Assembly: GCF_002127215.1 (NCBI RefSeq)
Contig: NZ_NFUT01000002.1
Coordinates: 186,001-250,000 of the forward strand
Direction: 5' to 3'
From: Hydrogenophaga sp. IBVHS2
GTDB taxonomy: Bacteria > Pseudomonadota > Gammaproteobacteria > Burkholderiales > Burkholderiaceae_C
DNA: 64,000 bases
Below the pieces are notes generated by a model. It did no database searches. It had not been told where the DNA came from and worked only from the letters and a program-made list of their open reading frames with translations. Shown here piece after piece: positions 1 through 7,896 of this stretch. The translations under genes and the position numbers were made by a program. Positions within the stretch are counted from its first letter, which is position 1; each line of letters begins with the position of its first letter.

Positions 1-173
1 ACCTGCTCGATGCTGCCTTCGTCGCCGCTGACCTGCCAGCGCACCCGGTCACCCACCACCACGGCGTTCTTCTTGCCCCGGGGGTGGCAGATGCGGCGGG
101 TGCCGTCATCGCTCTCCACCAGACAGTGACGGCCGTGGGCGGCCACCACCAGACCGGTCGGCAGATCGCCCAT
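1..173 (-). CDS. rsgA: Ribosome small-subunit-dependent GTPase RsgA, N-terminal part (cut by window edge)
   Basis: Only the first 57 codons are inside the window. They encode a beta-rich segment containing RGKKNAVVVGDRVRW, the pattern of the N-terminal OB-fold of RsgA, a circularly permuted GTPase that helps mature the 30S subunit. The GTPase motifs and zinc-binding tail would lie to the left of position 1 and cannot be checked. The start ATG (173-171) shares its A with the stop codon of the dehydratase gene (TGATG), which indicates translational coupling and fixes the start. It is the last visible gene of a minus-strand set M48 peptidase-phhB-rsgA. Identification rests on a short stretch plus the gene order, so it is good but not certain. 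Confidence 0.8.
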   Translation of the reverse strand, partial: MGDLPTGLVVAAHGRHCLVESDDGTRRICHPRGKKNAVVVGDRVRWQVSGDEGSIEQ

Positions 174-490
174 CAGGCGTTCAGCGCGTCGACCGCGGCG
201 GCACAGAAGAAGTCGCTGACCGAAATGCCGTTCACGTCGTGCGTGTTGAAGCGCAGCGAGCAGCGGTTGTAGCCCAGCGCGATGTCGGGGTGGTGGTCCT
301 CGCGGTGGGCAATCCAGGCCACCGCATTCACGAAGGCCATGGTCTCGTGGAAGTTGGCGAACTTCCAGTGCTTCTCGAGCGCGCCGTCGATGAGTTTCCA
401 GCCGTTGGCGGATTCGCCGTTGAGCTGGGTGAGCTGGGTGACGATCTCGGTCGGGCCGAGCGCCTTGCGGTTCTGGTGGATGGGGTTCAT
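173..490 (-). CDS. phhB: Pterin-4-alpha-carbinolamine dehydratase
   Basis: A 105-residue protein, the usual length for this family. It contains the signature region HREDHHPDIALGYNRC followed by the THDVNGIS segment, which supplies the active-site histidines that dehydrate 4a-hydroxytetrahydropterin. In many bacteria this enzyme recycles the pterin cofactor of phenylalanine hydroxylase; no hydroxylase gene lies in this window. The gene starts 6 bp downstream of the M48 peptidase stop codon and overlaps the rsgA start, so the three are probably one transcript. The cytosolic location follows from the absence of a signal peptide. The family assignment is secure; the physiological partner is unknown from this sequence. 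Confidence 0.9.
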   Translation of the reverse strand: MNPIHQNRKALGPTEIVTQLTQLNGESANGWKLIDGALEKHWKFANFHETMAFVNAVAWIAHREDHHPDIALGYNRCSLRFNTHDVNGISVSDFFCAAAVDALNA

Positions 491-496
491 GCGGGT

Positions 497-1774
497 TCAG
501 GCAGCGGCCGGTGCGGCGGTCTGCAGGCGGGCCAGACGCTCGCTGGCCGGGGGGTGGGAGTAATAGAAGCGGGCGAACAGCGGGTCGGGCGTGAGCGTGC
601 TGGCGTTGTCCTTGTAGAGCTTGAGCAGGGCGCTGGCCAGGTCGTCGCCGCTGGTGTGCGAGACGGCATAGGCATCCGCCTCGAACTCGTGCTTGCGCGA
701 GAGCTGCGCCAGCAGCGGCGACAGGAAGTAGCTCAGCAGGGGCGCGGCCAGCATGAACAGGATGAGGGCCAGGGCATCGTTGGGCGTGTCCATGGAGGGC
801 TGCACGCCCAGGCCGCTGTAGAACCAGGCCTGGGCCGAGAGCCAGCCCAGCAGGGCGAAACCGGCCAGACTGATGCCGAACATGACCACCATGCGCTGCA
901 GGATGTGGCGGCACTTGTAGTGCCCCAGCTCGTGCGCCAGCACGGCGTCGATCTCGCCGGGGGCCAGGCGCTGCAGCAGGGTGTCGAAGAACACCACCCG
1001 CTTGGCCGCGCCAAAGCCGGTGAAGTAGGCGTTGGCATGGGCGCTGCGCCGGCTGCCGTCCATGACGAACAGGCCCTTGGTGGCGAAACCGCAGCGCTGC
1101 ATGAGCTGGCTCACACGGGCCTTGAGGGTCTCGTCGGCCAGCGGCTCGAACTTGTTGAACAGCGGTGCGATCAGCGTGGGGTAGAGCACCAGGGCCAGCA
1201 GGTTGAAGCCCATCCAGACGCCCCAGGCCCAGATCCACCAGGTCGGGCCGGCGGCGCCCATGAGCCACAGCACGACCGCGGCGATCGGCAGGCCGACGAG
1301 CGCGCCCACCACCGATCCCTTGATCAGGTCGGCCAGCCAGAGCGCCGGGGTGGTCTTGTTGAAGCCGAAGCGTTCCTCGACCCGGAAGGTGGCGTACCAG
1401 GACAGGGGCAGGCCGATGAGGCCGCCGATGACGGCGAAACTGCCCAGCAGCGCCAGCTGTTGCAGCAGGCCCCCGCCCATGAGATCGAGCAGTTGTCCGT
1501 TGAGCCAGTCCAGCCCGCCGAGCAGGGTCCAGCCGATGAGCACGGCGGCCTCGAACGAGGCATTGAGCAGGGCCAGACGCGTCTTGGCCACGGTGTAGCC
1601 GGCTGCCTTGCGGTGGGCCTCGGGCGTGATGGTGTGGGCAAAGGCCGGCGGCACCGCATCGCGGTGGCGCACCACATGGCGGATCTGGCGGCTGCCCAAC
1701 ACGGTGCGGGTGAGCAACCCGGCCAGCAACAGGGCGCAGAAAACGGCGGTGAAGGCAAGCGAGGCAGTGTCCAT
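497..1774 (-). CDS. Ste24-like M48 family membrane zinc metalloprotease
   Basis: This 425-residue protein has an N-terminal multi-helix membrane region (about residues 1-210, the Peptidase_M48_N type) followed by the catalytic part. The zinc site HELGH is at residues 281-285, and the third ligand lies in EFEADAYA near residue 364. A further hydrophobic pair sits near residues 295-350. This layout matches Ste24/CAAX prenyl protease 1 homologues, which in bacteria are integral-membrane proteases probably used in membrane-protein quality control; bacterial proteins are not prenylated, so the CAAX name should not be taken literally. It heads the minus-strand set with phhB and rsgA and is divergent from orn across 47 bp. 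Confidence 0.9.
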   Translation of the reverse strand: MDTASLAFTAVFCALLLAGLLTRTVLGSRQIRHVVRHRDAVPPAFAHTITPEAHRKAAGYTVAKTRLALLNASFEAAVLIGWTLLGGLDWLNGQLLDLMGGGLLQQLALLGSFAVIGGLIGLPLSWYATFRVEERFGFNKTTPALWLADLIKGSVVGALVGLPIAAVVLWLMGAAGPTWWIWAWGVWMGFNLLALVLYPTLIAPLFNKFEPLADETLKARVSQLMQRCGFATKGLFVMDGSRRSAHANAYFTGFGAAKRVVFFDTLLQRLAPGEIDAVLAHELGHYKCRHILQRMVVMFGISLAGFALLGWLSAQAWFYSGLGVQPSMDTPNDALALILFMLAAPLLSYFLSPLLAQLSRKHEFEADAYAVSHTSGDDLASALLKLYKDNASTLTPDPLFARFYYSHPPASERLARLQTAAPAAA

Positions 1775-1821
1775 GGGCGCGAGTCTAGCGAACCGGCCCC
1801 GGCCACGGGCCGGCCAGGGCC

Positions 1822-2439
1822 ATGAGCGACAATGGCCGGATGACTTCCGACACCTCCACCCCCGAGGCGCCCGGCGCCGACACCCCCGTGGCCGGACTGG
1901 CCAAGAGCGACCAGAACCTGGTCTGGCTGGACTGCGAGATGAGCGGGCTGGACCCCGAAAAGGAGCGGCTGCTGGAGATCGCGGTGGTCATCACCGGCCC
2001 GCAGCTCACCCCCCGCATCGAAGGCCCGGTGCTGGTCATCCACCAGAGCGACGCGCTGCTGGGCGCCATGGACGCCTGGAACAAGGGCACGCACGGCAGG
2101 AGCGGCCTGATCGACAAGGTCAAGGCCAGCACGCTGACCGAGGCCCAGGCCGAACAGCAGCTGATCGACTTCATCGCCCGCTACGTGCCGCGCAACGCCT
2201 CGCCCCTGTGCGGCAACACGATCAGCCAGGACCGGCGCTTCCTGGTGAAGTACATGCCGAAGCTGGAAGCCTTCTTCCACTACCGCAACCTGGATGTGAG
2301 CACCCTCAAGGAGCTGGCCAAGCGCTGGCGGCCCGAGGTCTACGAGGGTTTCAAGAAGCACCAGAAGCACACCGCGCTGGCCGACGTGCACGAGTCCATC
2401 GACGAACTGGAGCACTACCGGACCCACTTCCTGCGCTGA
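1822..2439 (+). CDS. orn: Oligoribonuclease (DEDDh 3'-5' exoribonuclease)
   Basis: Oligoribonuclease degrades two- to five-nucleotide RNAs, including pGpG from cyclic-di-GMP turnover. The 205-residue product shows the DEDD exonuclease residues: [11 protein letters not shown] (Asp37, Glu39), the NTISQDRRF motif II-III segment, and [14 protein letters not shown] with the catalytic His and Asp near the C-terminus. The first 30 residues are a Pro/Asp-rich extension absent from most family members; an ATG six codons in (1840) is an alternative start and gives a length closer to the norm. Divergent from the M48 peptidase, as in many Burkholderiales. Family call is very secure; the precise start is not. 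Confidence 0.95.
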   Translation: MSDNGRMTSDTSTPEAPGADTPVAGLAKSDQNLVWLDCEMSGLDPEKERLLEIAVVITGPQLTPRIEGPVLVIHQSDALLGAMDAWNKGTHGRSGLIDKVKASTLTEAQAEQQLIDFIARYVPRNASPLCGNTISQDRRFLVKYMPKLEAFFHYRNLDVSTLKELAKRWRPEVYEGFKKHQKHTALADVHESIDELEHYRTHFLR

Positions 2440-2465
2440 GTCGGCGGCGGGAACGGCAGGTCGAA

Positions 2466-2485
2466 AATGTCAGAATCGTGACATT
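2466..2485. promoter_or_regulatory. Inverted repeat upstream of the phosphate carrier gene
   Basis: Perfect 7-bp arms AATGTCA and TGACATT flank the spacer GAATCG, ending 23 bp before the pit start codon. The TGTCA cores resemble PhoB half-sites, although PhoB boxes are direct repeats rather than inverted ones. A looser 11-bp direct repeat (ACATTCACGAA, ACCTGCACAAC) follows at 2481-2502. A phosphate-responsive site is plausible but unproven. Confidence 0.35.
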
Positions 2486-2508
2486 CACGAAACCTGCACA
2501 ACGCGCCC

Positions 2509-4089
2509 ATGCCCAGAAAAAACAAGTTTCTCGCCCGCCACCAGGAGCTGCTGCAGCTCTCCGGCGCCATTGCCTTCCTCGTCCTCACCGGGGTGTATGC
2601 CTCGCTCACCGGCGCGTCGGGCGCCGGCCTGAGCACCTCGGCGGTGTGGCTGCTGATCGTGGCGGCCGCGGTGGGCGCCTACATGGCCATGAACATCGGC
2701 GCCAACGATGTGGCCAACAACATGGGGCCGGCCGTGGGTTCGGGGGCCATGACCATGGGCTGGGCCATCTTCGTGGCCGCCGTGTTCGAGGCGCTGGGCG
2801 CCATCGTGGCCGGCGGTGACGTGGTGGGCACCATCAAGGGCGGCATCATCGATCCGGCCGAGATCACCGATCCGGCGCTGTTCGCCTGGGTCATGTTCGC
2901 CGCCCTGCTGGCGGGTGCGCTCTGGCTGAACCTGGCCACCGCGCTGGGGGCGCCGGTGTCCACCACGCACTCCATCATCGGTGCGGTCATGGGCGCCGGC
3001 ATTGCGGCAGGTGGCTGGGGGCTGGTCAACTGGGGGACCATTTCGTCCATCGTGGTGAGCTGGATCATCTCGCCGCTGTCGGGGGGACTGATCGCCGCGG
3101 CCTTCCTGTACCTGATCAAGCGCAGCGTCACCTACAAGTCCGACAAGACCGAAGCCGCCGCCCGCGTGGTGCCGCTGCTGATCGGCGCCATGGCCTGGTC
3201 GTACGGCTCGTACATGCTGCTCAAAGGTCTGGGCCAGCTGGTGAAGGTGGGTTTCCTCACCGGCATCGTGGGGGGGCTGCTGATCGGCATCGTCACCTGG
3301 GCGCTGGTGCGCCGGCCCATCGCCCGCATGGCGCAGCACCAGGACAACAGCAAGGACGGCGTGAACCGACTGTTCACCTGGCCCCTGATCTGTTCGGCCG
3401 CGCTGCTGAGCTTTGCCCACGGCGCCAACGACGTGGCCAACGCCATCGGCCCGCTGGCCGCCATCTACGAGGCGGTGAAGGCCGGCGCCATTGCCACCAA
3501 GGCCGGCACGCCGCTGTGGATCATGGTGCTGGGAGCGCTGGGCCTGTCGGTGGGCCTGGCCCTGTACGGGGCCCGTCTGATCCGCACCGTGGGCAAGGAG
3601 ATCACCGAGCTGGACAACATCCGTGCCTTCTCGATCGCCATGGCCGCCACGCTGACCGTCATCGTCGCCTCGCAGCTGGGCATGCCGGTGTCGACCACCC
3701 ACATCTCGATCGGCGCGGTGTTCGGCGTGGGCTTCCTGCGCGAACTGCTCAAGGTCAACTACGCCAAGATGGAAGCCACCGTGCGGGCCGGGCACCAGGG
3801 GGCCGACCGCAACGAGGTCGAGGGCTATCTGCAGCGCTTCGAGGCGGCGGAAGTGCACGAGAAGAAGCGCATGCTGGCCGAGATGAAGCGCCGCGCCAAG
3901 CTGCGCGAGGCCAGCGAGGGCGCGCTGTTTGCCAAGAACGAGCGCAAGGCCTTCAAGAAGGCCTACAAGCAGGAAATCGTGAAGCGCTCGGCGGTGATGC
4001 GCATCGTGGCGGCCTGGATCGTCACCGTGCCGGCCACGGCCGTGCTCGCGGCGGTGCTGTTCCACATCGTGCGCGCGGTGCTGGCCTGA
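2509..4089 (+). CDS. pit: Low-affinity inorganic phosphate transporter, Pit family
   Basis: A 526-residue integral membrane protein. The two family signature repeats are present: NIGANDVANNMGPAVG near residues 62-77 and AHGANDVANAIGP near residues 303-315, each followed by a PVSTTH motif (APVSTTHSI and MPVSTTHIS). This internal duplication is the hallmark of PHO4/Pit carriers, which move metal-phosphate with protons. A charged cytoplasmic stretch of about 75 residues precedes the last membrane helix and is rich in Lys, Arg and Glu. It stands alone between orn and the helicase leader, without the phoU-like pit accessory gene that sometimes accompanies Pit. Family is certain; ion preference is not shown by sequence. 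Confidence 0.93.
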   Translation: MPRKNKFLARHQELLQLSGAIAFLVLTGVYASLTGASGAGLSTSAVWLLIVAAAVGAYMAMNIGANDVANNMGPAVGSGAMTMGWAIFVAAVFEALGAIVAGGDVVGTIKGGIIDPAEITDPALFAWVMFAALLAGALWLNLATALGAPVSTTHSIIGAVMGAGIAAGGWGLVNWGTISSIVVSWIISPLSGGLIAAAFLYLIKRSVTYKSDKTEAAARVVPLLIGAMAWSYGSYMLLKGLGQLVKVGFLTGIVGGLLIGIVTWALVRRPIARMAQHQDNSKDGVNRLFTWPLICSAALLSFAHGANDVANAIGPLAAIYEAVKAGAIATKAGTPLWIMVLGALGLSVGLALYGARLIRTVGKEITELDNIRAFSIAMAATLTVIVASQLGMPVSTTHISIGAVFGVGFLRELLKVNYAKMEATVRAGHQGADRNEVEGYLQRFEAAEVHEKKRMLAEMKRRAKLREASEGALFAKNERKAFKKAYKQEIVKRSAVMRIVAAWIVTVPATAVLAAVLFHIVRAVLA

Positions 4090-4378
4090 CCGGGAAGAAA
4101 TATTCAGGGTTTTCCCGGAAACGTGCGACAATCACAGGCTGCCCTGGATTCACCGGGCAGATTTGTGCATTGGCCTCATACACCCGGCCCCCGACCACGA
4201 ACTCCGCTGCCCCTGGCAGCCGGCAGCTTCGAACCGGGGCCATCGCCAGCAGCGTCACCCTGACGCACCGGCGCGGACCGTTTGTGGTTGATGTTGTGTA
4301 ACCACGAACGGATCCGGCGCCGGGACGCATTGCTCCCTGGCCCGATCTGATCATTGGCGCTTCTGCGCCGGAACAGAC
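4090..4378 (+). promoter_or_regulatory. Long structured leader of the DEAD-box helicase gene
   Basis: This 289-bp gap contains no credible gene. It holds four inverted repeats: CCGGGAA/TTCCCGG (4090-4118), CTGCCC/GGGCAG (4139-4160), an 11-bp stem with one T-G pair, CGTTTGTGGTT/AACCACGAACG (4279-4310), and a tight 5-bp hairpin GGCGC-TTCT-GCGCC (4356-4369) directly ahead of the GGAA ribosome-binding site and the ATG at 4379. Long folded leaders are known for cold-inducible RNA helicases and allow temperature or autoregulatory control. Whether the whole region is transcribed is not shown; no convincing -35/-10 pair was found. Confidence 0.5.
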
Positions 4379-6247
4379 ATGAGCGACTCTTTTGAAGAAC
4401 GCGGCGACGCCGCGCACGACAGCCTGAACACCCTCGTCGACGCCGTTGACACGGCCGAGACCGCTGCGGTCGAAGCCGGTCCGGTGGACGCCAGCGCGTT
4501 TGCCGCGCTGGGCCTGGCCCCTGAACTGGTGGCCGCCGTGGCCGATCTGGGCTACACCCAGCCCACCGCCGTGCAGGCCCGCGTCATGCCCAAGGCCCTG
4601 CTGGCCGACGGCGAGACCCGCTACGCCGACCTGATGGTCTCCAGCCAGACCGGCAGCGGCAAGACGGCGGCCTTCCTGCTGCCGGTGCTGCACACCCTGC
4701 TGCAGCAGCGCGCCGAAACCGCCGCCCGCGAGCGCGCCGAGCGCGACCGCCTGGCCGCCGAGGCCCTGGCCCGTGGCGAAGCCCCGCCCAAGGCACCCAA
4801 GCGCAAGGACCCGACCAACCCGCGCCACTTCAAGGCCGCCACCCCCGGCGCCCTGGTGCTGTGCCCGACCCGCGAACTGGCCCAGCAGGTGGCACACGAC
4901 GCCATCGATCTGGTGCGCCACTGCCGCGGTCTGCGCATCGCCAACGTGGTGGGCGGCATGCCGTACCAGCTGCAGATCGCCAAGCTGCAGAACGCCGATC
5001 TGGTGGTGGCCACGCCGGGCCGCCTGCTCGACCTGCAGCGTTCGCAGCAGCTCAAGCTCGACCAGGTGCAGTTCCTGGTGGTGGACGAGGCCGACCGCAT
5101 GCTCGATCTGGGCTTTGCCGACGACCTGGCCGAGGTCAACCTGCTGACCGCCCAGCGCCGCCAGACCATGATGTTCAGCGCCACGTTTGCGCCGCGCATC
5201 CAGCAGCTGGCCATGCGCGTGATGCACGACAACGGCTCGCAGGTGCAGAAGATCCAGATCGACAGCCCGCAGGAGCAGCACGCCAACATCAAGCAGGTGC
5301 TGTTCTGGGCCGACACCGCCGACCACAAGCGCAAGATGCTGGACCACTGGCTGCGCGATGCCACCATCAACCAGGCCATCGTGTTTGCCAGCACCCAGAT
5401 CGAGTGCGACGGCCTGGCCAACGACCTGCAGCAGGCTGGCTTCTCGGCCGTGGCGCTGCACGGTGCCCTCAGCCAGGGCATCCGCAACCGCCGCCTGATG
5501 GCGCTGCGCAGCGGCCAGGTGCAGATCCTGGTGGCCACCGATGTGGCCGCGCGCGGCATCGACGTGCCCACCATCACCCACGTCTTCAACTTCGGCCTGC
5601 CGATGAAGGCCGAGGACTACACCCACCGCATCGGCCGCACCGGCCGAGCCGGCCGTGACGGCCTGGCGGTCACCTTTGCCGAGATGCGCGACCGTCGCCG
5701 CATCGCCGACATCGAGGCCTACACCCGCCAGCGCTTCACCGCCGAGGTCATTCCCGGCCTGGAGCCGCGCATGCGCGCCCCGCAACCGGAATTCGGCCGT
5801 GGCCGTCCCGGCGGCGGCGACCGCTTCGGCGGCCGCAACGACCGCGGTGGTGACCGCCGCAGCGGCCCGCCCTCGCGCGGCCCGCGCTTCGAGAACCGCG
5901 ACAGCGCACCGCGCTTCGATCCGCGTGGTGACTCGCGGGGCGCTCCGCGTGGCGACTTCCGCGCCGACACCCGGGGTGACGCACCCATGGTCGACCGCAG
6001 CCGCGACGGTCGTTTCGACCCGCGCTTCCAGGGTCGTGAGGCCCCGGCCTTCGAGGGACGCGGCGCACCGCGCGGCGACTTCCGCGACCAGCGCCCCGCA
6101 GCCCCGCGTGGTTTCGACGACCGCGCCCCGGCCCGCGCCGGCAAGCCCGGTGGCTTCGGTGACCGTGGCGGCGAGCGCAACTACGCCGACCGCAGCGGCT
6201 TCAACGACCGGGGCAGCCGCCCGGCACCGCGCCGCACCCCGCGCTGA
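4379..6247 (+). CDS. ATP-dependent DEAD-box RNA helicase with RGG-like tail
   Basis: All core helicase motifs are visible in this 622-residue protein: SSQTGSGKTAAF (motif I, about residue 88), PTRELA (Ia), VVDEADRML (DEAD, about residue 236), FSATF (III) and HRIGRTGRAG (VI). Two features stand out. Between motifs I and Ia there is an insertion of about 45 charged residues rich in Glu, Arg and Ala. The last 150 residues are a low-complexity Arg/Gly/Asp/Phe tail with repeated DRGGDR, RGAPRGDFR and RFDPR units, typical of nonspecific RNA binding and of proteins that form RNA condensates. Members act on rRNA assembly and mRNA decay, often in the cold. It most resembles RhlE/DeaD-type helicases, but I cannot choose a symbol. 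Confidence 0.92.
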   Translation: MSDSFEERGDAAHDSLNTLVDAVDTAETAAVEAGPVDASAFAALGLAPELVAAVADLGYTQPTAVQARVMPKALLADGETRYADLMVSSQTGSGKTAAFLLPVLHTLLQQRAETAARERAERDRLAAEALARGEAPPKAPKRKDPTNPRHFKAATPGALVLCPTRELAQQVAHDAIDLVRHCRGLRIANVVGGMPYQLQIAKLQNADLVVATPGRLLDLQRSQQLKLDQVQFLVVDEADRMLDLGFADDLAEVNLLTAQRRQTMMFSATFAPRIQQLAMRVMHDNGSQVQKIQIDSPQEQHANIKQVLFWADTADHKRKMLDHWLRDATINQAIVFASTQIECDGLANDLQQAGFSAVALHGALSQGIRNRRLMALRSGQVQILVATDVAARGIDVPTITHVFNFGLPMKAEDYTHRIGRTGRAGRDGLAVTFAEMRDRRRIADIEAYTRQRFTAEVIPGLEPRMRAPQPEFGRGRPGGGDRFGGRNDRGGDRRSGPPSRGPRFENRDSAPRFDPRGDSRGAPRGDFRADTRGDAPMVDRSRDGRFDPRFQGREAPAFEGRGAPRGDFRDQRPAAPRGFDDRAPARAGKPGGFGDRGGERNYADRSGFNDRGSRPAPRRTPR

Positions 6248-6291
6248 TCGGCCCTGCCGAAGCGTGCACTGACCCTCCCGGTCAGTCGGAC

Positions 6292-6319
6292 AAGCCGGAC
6301 CCCGTGTCCGGCTTTTTTT
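6292..6319 (+). terminator. Rho-independent terminator after the helicase gene
   Basis: The arms AGCCGGAC and GTCCGGCT flank the loop CCCGT and are followed by a run of seven T residues. It lies 45 bp after the helicase stop codon and just before the photolyase start, so it separates the two transcripts. Confidence 0.9.
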
Positions 6320-6332
6320 CGCCCTCTCCACA

Positions 6333-7892
6333 ATGCCGCCCATGTCGTACCGGGTGGTGTGGTTCAAGCGCGATCTGCGGGTGCAGGACCATGCCCCGCT
6401 GCTGGAGGCCGCCCGCCAGGGCCCGGTGCTGTGCCTCTACATCCTGGAGCCCGCTCTGTGGCGCCAGCCCGATGCGGCGCGCCAGCACCTGGGCTTCCTG
6501 CAGGAGAGCCTCAAGGACCTGGCCGCCGACCTGCGCGCCCTCGGGGGTCGACTGCATTGGGCGGTGGGCGATGCGGTGGACGTGCTAGACCGGCTGCACC
6601 ACCACGCCCCGTTTGCCGAACTGCTGTCGCACCAGGAAACCGGCAATGCCGCCAGCTTCGAGCGCGACCGGCGTGTGCTGCGCTGGTGCCGCGACCAGGG
6701 CGTGCCGTGGCGCGAGTTCCGCGGCTTCGGGGTGGTGCGCGGCCTCAAGCAGCGCCGCCACTGGGTCGGGCAGTGGGAAGGCCTGATGGCCGAGCCGCAG
6801 GCCCTCACGCCACGGCTGGAGCCGGCCCATGTGCCGCCCGAGGCCTGGGACCCGACACCCTGGCCCAGCGCCGACGACCTGGGCCTGCCGACCCACGAGC
6901 CGCCGCAGCGCCAGCGCGGCGGGCGCCGCCAGGGCGAAGCCGTACTGACCGATTTCCTGCAGCAGCGCAGCGCCCGTTACCGGGGCGGCATCTCGTCGCC
7001 CCTGACCGCGCCCGACGCCTGCTCGCGCCTGTCGGCCCACCTGGCCTTCGGCACCCTGGGCCTGCGCGAGGTGGTGCAGGCCACCCGGGCCCGCATGCAC
7101 GACGCCGAGCTGGCCGGCACCCGCCAGCACGCCGGGCTGGCCGCGTTCCTGAGCCGGCTGCACTGGCACTGCCACTTCATCCAGAAGCTGGAATCCGAGC
7201 CGGCCATCGAGCACCACAACATGCACCGGGGCTACAACGGCCTGCGCGAGGCCGAGCACAACCCGGCGCACCTGCAGGCCCTGATGGAAGGCCGCACCGG
7301 CTGGCCCATGGTGGACGCCTGCGTGGCCATGCTGCGCGAGACCGGCTGGCTGAACTTCCGCATGCGGTCCATGCTGGTGTCGGTGGCGGCTTATCCGTTG
7401 TGGCTGCACTGGCGGCCGGTGGGCGAATGGCTGGCGCGCGAATTCCTCGACTACGAGCCCGGCATCCACTGGAGCCAGATGCAGATGCAGAGCGGCACCA
7501 CCGGCATCAACACCACGCGGGTCTACAACCCGGTCAAGCAGGCGCAGGACCACGACCCGCACGGCCGCTTCGTGCGGCACTGGCTGCCCGCGCTGCAGCG
7601 GGTGCCGGACACCTGGCTGTTCCAGCCCTGGCTGATGCCGCCCGACCTGCAGCAGCGCCTGGGGCTGACCCCGGGGGTGGACCTGGTGACGCCGGTGGTC
7701 GATCTGGAGCCGGCCACCCGCCGGGCCAAGGACCGGGTGCATGCCCTGCGCGCGCGGCGCGAGGTGCAGGCCGGCCAGGCCGACATCGTGCGGCGGCACG
7801 GCTCGAAGCAGCGCCGGGCCGAGCAGCTGGCCGGGCCGCGCCAGCGGCGCGCCGCCGAGGTGGCGGCACAGCAGATCGGCTTCGACTTCTGA
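6333..7892 (+). CDS. Cryptochrome/deoxyribodipyrimidine photolyase family flavoprotein
   Basis: The 519-residue product begins with a photolyase N-terminal alpha/beta domain (RVVWFKRDLRVQDHAPL) that binds the antenna chromophore. The C-terminal helical domain that holds FAD shows WPMVDACVAMLRETGWLN, the FRMRSMLVS segment and SGTTGINTTRVYNP. Members use blue light either to split pyrimidine dimers or for signalling; sequence alone does not separate the two here. The start could be ATG 6333 or the ATG at 6342, which lies closer to the conserved beta strand. It ends convergently with mltB: both TGA stop codons sit inside the 10-bp palindrome TGAGCGCTCA (7890-7899). A lysine/arginine-rich tail follows the FAD domain. 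Confidence 0.87.
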   Translation: MPPMSYRVVWFKRDLRVQDHAPLLEAARQGPVLCLYILEPALWRQPDAARQHLGFLQESLKDLAADLRALGGRLHWAVGDAVDVLDRLHHHAPFAELLSHQETGNAASFERDRRVLRWCRDQGVPWREFRGFGVVRGLKQRRHWVGQWEGLMAEPQALTPRLEPAHVPPEAWDPTPWPSADDLGLPTHEPPQRQRGGRRQGEAVLTDFLQQRSARYRGGISSPLTAPDACSRLSAHLAFGTLGLREVVQATRARMHDAELAGTRQHAGLAAFLSRLHWHCHFIQKLESEPAIEHHNMHRGYNGLREAEHNPAHLQALMEGRTGWPMVDACVAMLRETGWLNFRMRSMLVSVAAYPLWLHWRPVGEWLAREFLDYEPGIHWSQMQMQSGTTGINTTRVYNPVKQAQDHDPHGRFVRHWLPALQRVPDTWLFQPWLMPPDLQQRLGLTPGVDLVTPVVDLEPATRRAKDRVHALRARREVQAGQADIVRRHGSKQRRAEQLAGPRQRRAAEVAAQQIGFDF

Positions 7893-7896
7893 GCGC

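Noticed and set aside
239..1825. 528-residue plus-strand frame opposite the M48 peptidase
   Set aside because: Shadow frame; the minus strand has a full zinc protease with HELGH.
4022..6367. 781-residue open frame antisense to the DEAD-box helicase
   Set aside because: Composition is the Val/Ala/Gly/His-rich pattern of a frame antisense to a high-GC gene; no domains, no ribosome-binding site, and the opposite strand encodes a complete helicase.
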